DNA from: Gautieria morchelliformis
Taxonomy: Eukaryota > Basidiomycota > Agaricomycetes > Gomphales > Gomphaceae
DNA: 64,000 nt
Reading direction: 5' to 3'
Assembly (NCBI GenBank): GCA_015179125.1
Contig: WHVA01000067.1
Location: forward strand, 62,001-126,000
A model generated the notes under the pieces. The model was given only the letters and a program-made list of their open reading frames with translations, ran no database searches and was not told the origin of the DNA. Below are positions 46,230 to 57,285 of this stretch, piece by piece; position 1 is the stretch's first letter; every line of letters begins with the position of its first letter. The position numbers were made by a program, and so were the translations under genes.

Positions 46230-48817
46230 ATGAATCCCGCACAAAACTACGGCTCAGTGCGCACCTTGTCTCCCGACGAACTCGACGACGATGCTGCCGA
46301 CCAGGCTTACGGCCGCCGCCGAGCTTCGACATCTCGTTCTCGTCACAGCCAGACTTATGGCACCAGCCCTCCATTGGCTCGTCTAAGTTATGCGGCTGAA
46401 GACTACTCTGAACAAGATCCTTTCTTGCCGCATCGCAGCCGCTCCAGCTCACCCTCGACAGCTTCTACGGTGACAATCCAGCAAACACGCCGTGCGGTCT
46501 CGTCATTATGGTAGGAAAAGAAGTAACCAGACATTCAGTGCAAGAGTTGATGCATTTCCAGGCTAATCCCTGTAGTATTCATGGCAGGAATTTCAGTATG
46601 TGTTCAGGGGTCTGCTCTTCATGCCACTCATGTGTTCTGCTGGCAGCGTGGTATGACCATGGCGCCTCGTATAGAGGTCTACACCCAGATAGCCTGTAAT
46701 GAAATCCATCGTATCTCATCGAACTCAACCTTCACAACATCACACTCCCCCTCCGGTCCAATTCTTCGCGATTTCTATATCACATCAACGTCATCGCCCC
46801 TTCTTGCGTCATTTAATACCTCATTTCCTTTGCATGTTAATGCCAGCACCGCTGGCGAAAAATGGGTTCACACTGCAGCACCCTCTGAGGAGTGTCTTCG
46901 CGACCCCGCAGTCCAGTCCAGAGCAGCGGGCATACAAGCCAGTGCGTGAGGGAATTCTCATTCCCGAAGGCGTAACTGATCATCCCCATACAGCGCTCGC
47001 GACAATTCTTGGCGTGCTAAGTATCGTAACCGCCGGTTATTGGGGGCAAATATCGGATGCCTTTGGTCGTAAGGCAGCTCTTTGCGCAGTCCTCTTCGGC
47101 ATGGTCTTTCAGTGTGTTGTCATCTCTATGTTTCCTATGCATAATTCATTATGAGGCGCTGCAGCAATGTCATGTACATCTTGGTATCCATACCTGACTC
47201 AGTGTTCAACCGGCATGCGCGGGGATTACTGACAGTTGGGCCTGTCGTTGAGGGTTTATTGGGAAGTATGTCCACATATCATGCTGCTGAGAAGGCGTGA
47301 GTTTCTTTAGCTGTATTTTAATCAATCAATCTCACGGTCCTCTAGATATCTTGCGGATTGTGCTCAATCTGGATCACGGTAGGCTTCCCAATTATCATTA
47401 TATAATTACTGAGCTATATATATGCCCAGATCCACAGTCTTTGCATACTTCCAGGGGGCAACCTACGCTTCACTTGCAATGGGCCCACAGGTTATTTTTT
47501 ACCATGTACTCGACAATTTATAGCTGAACAACACTAGATCGCTGGCCTTTTGCTGAGGGTGATCAACATGGACCACGGAATAGCCATGTTCTACATCAGC
47601 CTCGTGTTCAACGTCGCTGTTTTCTGCTATGCCTTATTGATTCTCCCCGAGTCCGTAACGCCCGAGATGATGCATATTGCACGTCATCCTGTCCGTTCCT
47701 CCGACGCCTCCCTTAGGGAAGAAGGGAAGACCAGGGAACGATGGCTATGCAGGATCAGAGAGGTGCGAGACCGGCTGGTAGCGCCTTTGACGATCTTTGG
47801 CCCCAAACGCAAGCCCGGGGGAGGTTGGGATTTGAACATGACAATGCTCGTGATAGCACAGTTCACCCACCTGCTGTCGGTGGTAAGTACTAGTGGAATA
47901 TCTGTCGGCAGGTGGATGATATTTATCGTGTCCACAGGGTGTTGTACAGGTGAAGTTCTTATATGCGCAACATACGTTCGCATGGAGCGTTAAGCAGGTT
48001 GGTAGATGTGTGCCAAGTGTCAACGTTACCCTCATGGATTTTCCTTAGCTCAGCTACTATATTTCCCTCCTCTGGGTCTTGCGGGCCTTCCACCTGCTTC
48101 TGCTTCTTCCCAGTGCGTGTGCTGCCCCAGCCTTCTATTAAAGTCTCACAACCATTTCTTAGCAATCCTCCGCTTCATCAAGCCCAAATCGTCTGCGGAT
48201 GCCGGAACTCCTGGCGGGAGGACGCAGGCCATCTCTCAAGATATGAAATTCGATTATCGAATCGCACAGGCCTCAATATTCCTGGACGCCATGGCATACG
48301 TGCTGACGATCATCGCGCCGGGATCATCGCAGGTACTCTTCGTCTGCTTCACATCCTTATCCTCTTTCACGGCAGGCGTCAACCCCGCCATCCACTCCCT
48401 CGCGGTGTCGTACCTCTTTGCCAATGGTGAAAATGCAAAAGTAGGGCAGATGTTTGGGGGGATGAGCATGTTGCAGGCTATATCACATACCCTACAGGTG
48501 CGTGAGATTTTTTCCTTGCCTGTGAGCGCACGCTCATCGTGAACTAGCCCTTGGTATTCGGGGTGCTGTACAGCGAGACGGTGGCAACATACCCCAAAGC
48601 GATCTTCGCGCTCGCGGCAGGCCTCCTCATCTCCTCATCTGCAATGTTCACACTGTTGCGCACGAATGTGACTCCCCGGCGTGATACCGAAGATGTGGTT
48701 CAGCAGGACGGGGATGAGCCGTCGGTGTTCGACGATGAAGACGAGTCGAGGAACGTTCGCGAGAGTCGTAAGCCTTTGCTTGCAGATGTGCGAGCGCCCG
48801 TGGCGCCAGCTTCGTAA
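46230..48817 (+). CDS. MFS transporter, copy 2
   Basis: Tandem paralogue of the upstream MFS gene, with the same exon plan. The start MNPAQNYGSVRTLSPDEL is preferred over the in-frame ATG at 46155, because the intervening His run reflects a CAC-rich leader. The Ser/Arg-rich leader runs to SSLW, and helix 1 is LIPVVFMAGIS. The marker segment RGMTMAPRIEVYTQIAC parallels RAMTLAPRTEVFIEIAC of copy 1. Motif A is GYWGQISDAFGRKAAL. The central loop carries LTIFGPKRKPGGGWDLN, like IGILGPKPRQ of copy 1. The C-terminal helices include FVCFTSLSSFTAGVNPAIHS and AIFALAAGLLISSSAMF, then an acidic tail. The two genes probably arose by tandem duplication and diverged. Some exon edges between 47150 and 47560 are uncertain. 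Confidence 0.75.
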
Positions 48818-49875
48818 AGGAGAATGGAGATTGGGGATCTACTGAAGTATATATGTATGTCTATAGTAGGGATTGCGGACGAAAAACGAAGCACTCCAAA
48901 TGATACTATTCGGTGTCTGGATATGTATACAGTCGTCCTCGAGCGCATCCACGAATAAGTGCACGGTGCGATAAACGGTAATGACGCTCCTCTGCGGGGG
49001 CGATAAAACAAACCGAGTTAGATGTTGCTTGCCGCCTAATAATTTTACAGCACCCGTTCGGTTATATCCACTGCAGTTGCGTCGCCTGATGCGTACGCGA
49101 GAACGTGTGGCGATCCGATCTTATCTAATCGTTTCACCAAGTGGGACGGCAATCAAGGATACTCGAGGCTCCACCCACGCTGGTAAAGTAAGCTCAGATA
49201 CATAGAACGGTAAACGACTCCAAGGAGAGGATCTTCGTCGCAACCACCCGCTAGGACGTGGTGTTAAATTGCGTGTTGCAACCGTCGACACGGACTGGGG
49301 TCGAATAAGAAGAAAAAAAAGGTGGCTTCGAAGATCTCCGCCCGCCATCAATTATGTCCGCTTGCGCGCAAATTGAACGGACCACGGCCAGTCAATGAAT
49401 CCAGCTTCATAGTCGCTTCGAGGCTGCGAGCGTATTCAGAACCCTCGACTCCGTGTATGGTAAGTATGCCACGTGTAGTGGTATTCGCGGCCTGGATGGT
49501 TTGGTAACGTCTTTAGGTGTCGGTAGTCTTCGCCTCCTAGGTCGCCAAAAATGCGAACCTCTTTGCGCCCTTCCTGGGAAATTGACAGGGAGTGCAATTC
49601 ATGCATCGCTATTGGTATTCACTTGAACGCGGCCACCGCTTGCAAGCTGGGAATTTAAGTTTACATAAAATTAAGCTTGCGATAAGTATCTCAGATTCGT
49701 CTAAATCTGGCGGTGACTCCCTGACTTCGATCTGACGACGCGCTTCTTCTTCTTTCACCCTGCATGTCATGGCCCGTCAGGGTCAACTGATGTCCATCTG
49801 AGCTGTAGAGTTACCGGCTGACCGAGCCCCGGACGAAATTGGCAAAAATGTCTTTATTCTGGTAGAAAAAACGAA
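48818..49875. other. Intergenic, no gene recognised
   Basis: The genes on both sides converge here. Apart from probable 3' UTRs, no repeat or ORF with support was seen. Confidence 0.45.
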
Positions 49876-51532
49876 CTAAAGAGATGTCACCGGCTCCGCG
49901 AACGCACGTAGCTCATCTATCGTGTGTAAATTGCCCTCCCACTCACTTTCAATCATGAATGAAGCGAGATACCCATCCTTCTGCGGCACAATCAGGGTCA
50001 ACCCGGCAAAAAACACTGCTGTACTAGCCCAGAAAGGCGCTCCCCCTCCAAAGTCCAACGCATCTCCTACCAGTGGGTACTTCGTCCAACTTGATAACCA
50101 TGAGAGGCCAGGATCGCCCAAACCTTTCTCAATGGCCTCCGCTGTGCAGTTAGATGCTAATATCTCGGCGCAGTTAGCCTCCGTGAGTTGTTCGATTAAA
50201 GCACGGCGGCAAGCCAATGCAACAGAGGCCAGGCTGCCTTCCAGCAAGGACGATTGGGAGAGCGTAGTGGTGAACGGCCTGGCACCCTCATGTCAGCACC
50301 CGGATCAGTTAAAATTGTAATAAGCTACGTACGTCAGAAGATTACCAAAATACTTCGTGGCATCGGGTTGCATTTTGCTGCGACACCGTCCGTCGGCAGA
50401 CATACTCAGCTGAACGTCGCGCCCAGGTTCGAGCAAAGCCTTACGGGCGACGATGATTGCCCGCCAGACAACTGCAGTCACACAGTCACCCGTAGAGACC
50501 CAATCACTGGGATCCGTGGGAGTACAAAGGTTCTTCAGCTTGCGAAGCGACTCCCACGGGAAGAACCAGTTTGATAGCATCGCTGCACTAGGAGGCCGTG
50601 GCGGACTCACGCTAGCTAGTGGCCGAATGCCCTCTGGCGGCGGAGTCGCGTAAGGTGGCAGATGAATCTCCGCTGGTGGAGCGGGCAGGCGAGTCTCATC
50701 TGGGGGAATCACGTCAGCTGGCAGGGGAATATCCTCTGGCAGGGCAGTCACGTCAGTTGACAGGCGGGTGTCCTCTGGTGGGGGAGTCACGTCAAGTGAC
50801 AGGCGGAGGCCTTCTGGAGGGGGAGTCGGCAGGCGGATGCTCTCCGGCAGGGGAATCGCATCAGCCGACAAGCAGACGTCCTCTAACCTAGTCCCTTGTG
50901 TCGGCAAAGGAAAGAATTTTCCCGGGTGGCGTTCCCACGAGGTGATGGCAAGCGGAGCCGACTTGGCATCGCCGCGGGATACTCTGGCCCACTCCTTGAT
51001 CAAGTCAACGCACGACGCGCAGTCAGCAAGCATGTGTGATAAGCTGATACCCATGGCCAGTGTACCACATGTGAACTGACAACAACTGTTATTCAGACGC
51101 GTGCCTGGTGGTAAGTATCGAAAAGACCTACCTTGGTGAACTTGACCATGAGTAACGGTTGGTCTTCAGAGTATTCTTGGCAGCCTAGGAGGGTTCGGGG
51201 CGACACAGAAGATTGATGCAGATCACTGTATGCAAGAGGTGAGTCCACCCAGATCAAGTCGGCACCGCGTCCATCGTCGACAAGTTGCTTGGATTTCACC
51301 CCCTGCGCATCTTCAACATCATATATTGACCCTGCGATCAAAGGGAGCCCATCTAAAACGTCCTGGAGACTAGTCGCAAAGTCCTGCAGTTGAATGGGTC
51401 CGGTCGAAGACGGTCTAAAAAAAGGTTGAGTGGAATGAAGCCAGCTAAGGCGCTATCAATCGCGTGGAGGGATATACGAGACCCGGTCGAGGGCACTGCA
51501 GGTTTGACGCGAACTATGCTCTGAGACGTCAT
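49876..51532 (-). CDS. HXXXD acyltransferase, copy 3, with Pro-rich insertion and a frameshift
   Basis: Same family and exon plan as the gene at 16485: exons 51532-51132, 51075-50333 and 50278-49876. The catalytic motif is HMLAD in GISLSHMLADCAS; the DFGWG-equivalent is DFGGG. Exon 2 is about 250 bp longer because of a Pro/Leu/Glu-rich tandem insertion (units such as PLPEDIPLPADV and TPPPEDTRLSTDV) between the ERHPGKFFP segment and NWFFPWESLRK. Exon 1 is 401 bp; a run of seven A on the plus strand (51417-51423) is one base short of the frame seen in copy 1, so the predicted protein is interrupted after IPLNLF. This is either a true one-base loss or a homopolymer sequencing error; otherwise the gene is whole at about 515 residues. 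Confidence 0.7.
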
Positions 51533-51582
51533 GGTGAGACTTGGGGGAGATACTTAGCACGTTGGGTTTGAAACACAAACCT

Positions 51583-51592
51583 GTCGTATTTA
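51583..51592 (-). promoter_or_regulatory. TATA-like box of acyltransferase copy 3
   Basis: On the minus strand CTATAAATAC lies about 50 bp before the start at 51532, mirroring the position of the TATA box in copy 1. Confidence 0.45.
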
Positions 51593-53098
51593 TAGAGCAT
51601 ATCTAAGATCCATACGAGCCGGCTGTGCCTGCACGTTTTCGGGTTCATTGAGTCCGCACATTAAGCGGGGCTAACCAAGAAGGTCCGGCGCCGTTTATCT
51701 AATCCTTTTTTGTAAACAAAAAAGTAACCGGGAGAGCCGAAAACTCACCAACGGTCCCCGTGCATGGTCAACACGACTCTGGGCCAACCATTCAAAGAAG
51801 TCCCGTGGTGTAGGTTTCCTACACGGTAAAAGGACGAGTCTTCAGTGCGTTCTGATGCAGTCTGCAGTCCGCAGTTTGAGACTTGTAGTCACGATTGCTT
51901 ATAGTATAGTTGTAGCTCCACAGTTTCAGAGCAACAGCGATGAAATTTGAAAATTTGAAGACGTAACCCTAGCCTTGGCACTTTCGCGGGTGTCCTAAAG
52001 AAGACCGGGTCCGTAATGCCCCCACAAACAACCATAACGTCAACCAGGCGCCGAGAGTGGCCCGAGACCGGCAGAAGGCTGTCTAACTTCGTCCTTGGCA
52101 GGTGACGGGCGCCCTGGTCGAACATCAATACAGTACATGTTCAAGCAATCTTAGAGATTGAACCAACCCCCACGTGGATGTTTCGGAACTTACTTAACCT
52201 AAGGCGGTCCAGGGACTGGGAGATAAGGCCGATGACGGTGATGATGGACGATTCAGGAGTGAGTCCACATTGAAGATGCGTGATGTTCATGCGTTGTACA
52301 TGACGAGAGAGAGACGGTGATCATTCCATAGCTGCACCCAGATGAGCACACAGTACGAATACCATTCCCGAGCCCCGGCTCCGACTAGTACCGCTACCGA
52401 GATTGCCATCCTCAACAACGAAGAAGGATGTCACGGGGATGATGAATGGCACTTGGATGGCAGTGCAGATGAAGAAGAGGACTTGTAATTTGATAAAATT
52501 GCTACTCGAGTTACCAATACATTGTGGCTCTGCATCGGCCCAGTAAAAACCTCACCTATAGGCCGGGGTTTACATAAAGCCGGGACGGAGCCAGGACGAG
52601 ACTTTTGCATCGGTTCAGCCTGAAAGCGAGTGAGCCGGGTCGGAACGACATGGAAAACACTAGGGTAGGGCCACCATTGATGTGCTGTCTGTGCAGCGGG
52701 CGAATCACAGTAACGGTGTCGCGCAACGTTGATGGTGAAGCTCCTGGGTAACGTGCCGTATTTGCTGTTTGTGCTGGACACCTGCGTCATTTGTTATAGC
52801 TTTGTCGATTGTTGGGCCTGACTCTTACTTTAAGCTTGCTTGACGACGACTACGAGCAATGGTCACGTCGGATGGCAGGGCCAACTCCAGCGACCAACAG
52901 CGGCAGGGCCAATGCCCATTCCGGTTCACCCAGAGTCTGCCGCCTGCGGATGGGTATGGATACGGTGGAGTGTGGAAGGTCCGGAGGTGAACGTGGCCGA
53001 AGATAAGCAGGAGCGGCCGAAGAGGCACAAGCGTGGAGCCAGGTCGAATTTCTATTGGTATGGCTGCAGCCCACAATAATCCTATTATAGGCACCACC
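51593..53098. other. Intergenic, no gene recognised
   Basis: A minus frame at 52431-52790 and several short frames at 52809-53080 lack motifs. The word pattern near 52430-52490 (acidic codons then TAA) suggests an old coding fragment but cannot be assigned. Confidence 0.35.
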
Positions 53099-53580
53099 TT
53101 AAAGCTAGGATGGACTCATTATGTTTGAGGCTTATAGAGGCTGCCTGTTCTGGGTCAATACACTCCCAGAGGAGTTTGACGTGGTCACCAACACCATTGA
53201 TTGGGATCATGACACGGTGGCAGAACTGGTCAGTAATTTGCGTCAAGTAGAGATAAGGAAGGGTCTGTGTACCGCAACAGAGGGCTTAGCGTTCGCTGTA
53301 GCAAAGAAGAAGCAGCAGAAGCCCGGATTGACCTCAGCTTTGACTTTGCTACAGCAAATGCTGAGCCCTCTGTTGTGGTATGCAGACCCTACCTTATCTC
53401 TATTTGACGCAAATTACTGACCAGTTCCACCACTGTGTCCTGATCCCAATCAATGGTGTTGGTGACTGTGTCAAACTCCTCTGGGAGTGTATTGACAAAG
53501 AAGCTGAGGTAAAGCGGCTCCGGAACAGGATGGCCCGCTTCTATAAGCCTCAAACATAATGAGTCCATCCTAGCTTTATG
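53099..53580. repeat. Inverted duplication of a copia gag fragment
   Basis: The left arm 53099-53306 is the reverse complement of 53344-53580, apart from a deletion of about 28 bp in the left arm and scattered substitutions. The spacer is 37 bp. Both arms encode, in opposite directions, VNTLPEEFD.VTNTIDWD (dot marks a variable position), so the region is a long hairpin built from one retroelement segment. Confidence 0.75.
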
Positions 53581-53724
53581 CTCCATGATTCCAGAACCAT
53601 TGTATTGTATGTTAGTGATTTCTCCAAGCAGTGATGCTCTCGTATTTGCTAAACAGTTGCCATACACCGTATGCAGTGTGTTCCAGGCCAGCTGTGGGTT
53701 GCACACTGTAGGAAGAGCGGGCAC
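53389..53724 (-). pseudogene. Copia-type gag fragment
   Basis: The minus-strand frame contains AWNTLHTVYGNCLANTRASL, then MEHKARMDSLCLRLIEAG and VNTLPEEFDTVTNTIDWD. This is the helical core of the gag polypeptide of Ty1/copia LTR retrotransposons (UBN2-type). The zinc knuckle, protease and pol are absent. The fragment is cut at 53724 by unrelated AT-rich sequence, so it is a relic. Confidence 0.6.
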
Positions 53725-54100
53725 TTAAAATAAGTACTTTATGCACTAGTACTTAATTTCAGTAGCTTTTTTCACCCCAAAATCAGTGTCAAAAAAATTA
53801 ATTTAGCTACCACTAAAATTAAGTACATTTAAACACTTAAAATAAGCTACCCAAAGCCAGCCCATATCGACGGGTAGACACATCAAATCACCAAACAAAC
53901 CAAGTGCTGCGAGCCCTGAGACAGCAAATTCACTTACTGGGTTAGCATAAGCAAGTCTTAGTGAGTACAACAAAAGAACCTTTGCATCGTGCATGGTGAA
54001 TTGTTTGTGTCTGTAGCTGGAGAGCACAGGGACTTGGGAGTCTCAGAGAGTAAGGGGAGTGTTTACAATATTACAACTGATGTGTAGCGACAACGTAGCT
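53725..54100. other. AT-rich stretch with short repeated words
   Basis: CACTTAAAATAAG occurs near 53723 and again near 53836, and AGTACTTAATTTCAGTAGCT is partly mirrored by AGCTACCACTAAAATTAAGTAC about 60 bp later. This may be the end of a small DNA transposon. No gene is seen. Confidence 0.4.
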
Positions 54101-54149
54101 TACTGGAGTAATATAAATGATGAGAAAGCAAAGAGAAAAAAGAAAAAAA

Positions 54150-54300
54150 AACCGCACCTATTCAAACTCGACTTCTGGTTCCACGAAAACAGTCCTGGCA
54201 AAGTCACCACTGCGGTCAACAATTCCCCACTCATTCCCATGCTTGACTCAACTCGTCCAACTATGCATTCAATCGTATGCAAATCCACAACAACTGGCAC
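54150..54300 (-). pseudogene. C-terminal relic of a fungal transposon protein
   Basis: Minus-strand frames show HTIECIVGRV and then, one frame over, WGIVDRSGDFARTVF followed by VEPEVEFE and a stop. This IxxxVGRV...GIVDRSG ending recalls proteins coded by agaricomycete DNA transposons (Plavaka-like); the match is from memory and the exact family is unsure. Confidence 0.3.
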
Positions 54301-54460
54301 GGTGGTCTCCTGAGTACGGTGCTGAGATGGCGGGGTGGGTAGTCGTGCCTCTACAGACCTGTACACAGAAAATTAATCCTAATGATATAAAATCAGATAA
54401 TTCGAAAAAAAAGGCATACCTGAAAGTAGACTCGGTTCTAGATCAGAGAATGTCAATCAG

Positions 54461-56211
54461 GTGTTAGGTTACACTCACTTGTTGAAGAAGTTCGATGCTG
54501 TTTGGCGCATGGCGGTAGTTGTTTTTGACCATGCCCCTCCGGCAAGCCAAAAACACCTCCCCCTCCCCTCACCTAATCGACCCACTCAGGCTCAACTTCA
54601 AACTTGGCCCTGGGATCATATGCGCCCTTCTTGCCTGTGTCTCCCTCCCCCTTGCGTCTGGGCATCGCAACCGGGCCGACGCGCCCCACCTCCATGTGCA
54701 CCTTGGCGCTGCGGTGGACCTTGAGGCTGATGTGCTGGTGGGGTATGTGGCGGGGGCGGCCAAAATTTATCCTGGATGGGCGGGGTTAGTTTATGTTGCA
54801 GTGAGGCACCGGGGATGGGGGATTAAGGGGGAGGCAAAGGTGGAAGGGGATTGGGGGCAAGTACTGAAGTGAAGGGGTGGAGAGGAAGGAGAGAGGGAAT
54901 GAAGAAAGAAGGAAAACCACGCACCGGTACCCGTCAGCCACTCCTCGTCCCCCTCACGTTGTGCGTGATACTTCCACGGGATGACCTCAAGCGCCCACCA
55001 CCAGGGCAGGCTGCACGCCGGGGTGAGAAAAATGAGCAGGGACGTGCAGGGGGTCAGGGGAGAGCATCAAGGAGACGATGACGAGATGGGCAGTTAGCGA
55101 GCGGACAGCACAACGCAGCCGGCATGATCCACCAGAGCGCATCTGCGAGATCGGCCTGTTCCTCGTCCATCGCGCCAATGAGGTGCGCGGGCATGGTGGT
55201 GTAGCCGATGGACACCGTCGGTTCCTCCACACCCCCGGTGGATGGCGAGGACGGTTCGGCGTAGTTAACGAGCGAACAATTATAAAATACTACAAGGTGT
55301 CTTCCCTGAGGATTGTATGGATATATACTACTTGCAATTACTTGTATGGCCCTTGCAAGCGTGTATGAGGCACTGGCATGATTATGTGCGTGCAATAATG
55401 AGATTTGGTAAGTCAATTCAATGTCCGACACTTTCCAAGTTGCAACTCCTTCCTACCGCCATGACCCCCCAACAACGAACAACCATTCACATTGACGATA
55501 ACTACTCTCGAACTCGGCGAACATGTCCTCGGCTAGATGATGGAGCCTGCAACCAGGCAAACACTAAGTAAGTCACCTTTTCATGTCCTCATTATTGCCG
55601 CTCAATACCCACATATCCATGAGCTATTTTTGCACAGGCCTTCGATCACAGTAGTATATTTCAGTCTCTACCTCAATGTAAGTAACACTTTTAACAATCT
55701 TTGCCATGCATATAATTGACTCTGACTTAGTGTTGGCCGTCTCTTTGAGAACCGAGGCCTCAGGAAATATGCATGCCATACGCAAGTCCAACAAACCTGA
55801 GCAGGATATTTTTGCTTGGGCAGGTACCATATACGAGCATCGAGACACCACGCCCGCCTCTGACTCTGACAGACAACTTCGCACATTCAGACTCAATGGG
55901 GGGTGACGTGGATGAGAAAGGTCAATCTTGGAGGATTTAGGCACGTCTTTGGTTTTGCTTTTTTTTTGTTTATGGGGTGCTCACTAGCTTTTTCGTTTCT
56001 CTCTTGCGTTGTTCTCGACCTTGGCCCTCTGCAGTCACTATAACCATTCCGCACGAACTGTGACACCTCTTATCACCCCTGCTCCTGCAGCAACCATACA
56101 AACACATGTGTGAACACAACTTCACACTCCACACCCTCCCCATGCTCACTGCACTCTCTATCACGTGAGGGAATGCGAGAAAATCGACGGGTATACGTAT
56201 AATGCCATGGG
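54461..56211. other. Region with unassigned open frames
   Basis: A plus frame from about 54534 (MPLRQAKNTSPSPHLIDPLR) runs to TGA 54872 with one hydrophobic stretch (GIICALLACVSLPLASG). Others lie at 55054-55431 (minus) and 55706-55906 (plus, DIFAWAGTIYEHRDTTPASD). None could be assigned to a family or joined into a gene. The region could be decaying genes between transposons. Confidence 0.35.
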
Positions 56212-56688
56212 GTGTTCAGCATCACCGTGAAATGCGGCATCCCACGCCTCACCGCGCCGCATGCCCTCGCCAATGTCACCAACATTGTCGTCTGCAGTGT
56301 GGCCTTCTTCATTGTCCTCTTCCTCATCGGCATCGCCGTGCGCTGCAAGGCCGCCGTCGGTGCGTACAGTCCCTCTGCTCCCTGCTTACGCCTGCGTGCC
56401 CTGACCGTGTGCAGCGTGGGTGGCGCTGCTGTTCTTTTGATGCTCTACCTTGTCTCCCTCCCACTCCAGCTTGTCTCGACCTCGACCTTTCTCCACCAGG
56501 GCTCCGCCGCCCTTGTCGCCATCACCACCATCCATGCGGGCGTCGTCGCCGCACTGTTTTGGTTTTTGCTGGATATGCTGAGTGTGTGCTGTGCTTTGTG
56601 TTGGGATTTTTCATTTGGGTGTGTGTATCAGTGTCGGTTTGTTTGGCTTGCAGTTGGCTGTGTGCGGTGCGCGTGGGCTTTTGTTTGA
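56212..56688 (+). pseudogene. Relic resembling the Chs7 chitin-synthase export chaperone
   Basis: The frame encodes three to four hydrophobic helices: NVTNIVVCSVAFFIVLFLIG, AVLLMLYLVSLPLQLVSTS and TTIHAGVVAALFWFLL. Their order and the phrases RCKAAVG, QGSAALVAITTIHAG and LFWFLL resemble the central part of the Chs7 family, ER proteins needed to export chitin synthase. N-terminal exons are not evident, and the frame decays into low-complexity codons after 56570, about 180 bp before the chromovirus LTR. It is probably a truncated relic. Confidence 0.4.
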
Positions 56689-56869
56689 TGCGTCCTTCCT
56701 TCCTCCCTTGACTTGTTATTATTACCTGTATTTCAGTACTATAATACACTGATTTATCAGTATTTTATAATGGCATTTTTAAGTACAAAAATGGCTGAAA
56801 TTCAGTGTAAATTGTTTCTGAAATGGACATTCTCTCTACTAGATTTCAGGGTCACGCCAATTGACCGGT
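56689..56869. other. AT-rich flank of the chromovirus
   Basis: No gene is seen. Short repeated words around TTTCAG and CAGTAT occur next to the left LTR. Confidence 0.35.
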
Positions 56870-57267
56870 TGTCAGGGTTCACGCATTTCCTTCCACAAGT
56901 TTCTATTTCCTTCCATGAGTTTCTGTCACCTTCCATGAGTTTCCATAACCTTCCGTCAGTTTCTATAACCTTCCGTCACATTCCGTGACCTTCCATCACT
57001 TTCCGTCACCTTCTGTAACCTTCTACAAGTTTCCGTCTTCCCTATTATGTAAGCCTTGCCAGCGCTATAAGACTGTAGCCCATGTGGTGGCGTTTCCTCA
57101 GCTTGATCTCTGAGGATACCCACTACACAGGCAAGTCCCCATGTATCTATCGTTGGTAGAGTTATAAACTGAGGATACCCACTACACAGTTGGTCATTGT
57201 CCTAGTATCGGCTCTTATCTCCTTGAGTATCTTTGGTTGTGGCTTCGTCATTAGTGTTGCCCTCACA
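56870..57267 (+). repeat. 5' LTR of the chromovirus
   Basis: Starts TGTCAGGGTTCACGC, ends GCCCTCACA. Contains a run of imperfect ACCTTCCGTCA-type units (about 56885-57035) and a direct repeat CTGAGGATACCCACTACACA near 57110 and 57168. Confidence 0.9.
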
Positions 57268-57285
57268 GAAGATCAAGCTCATAGG

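Noticed and set aside
57190..57285. In-frame upstream extension of gag from the LTR (hydrophobic MVIVLVSALISLSIFGCGF)
   Set aside because: It lies inside the LTR and recurs in the 3' LTR, where it would fuse to unrelated sequence; the first ATG after the LTR is preferred for gag.
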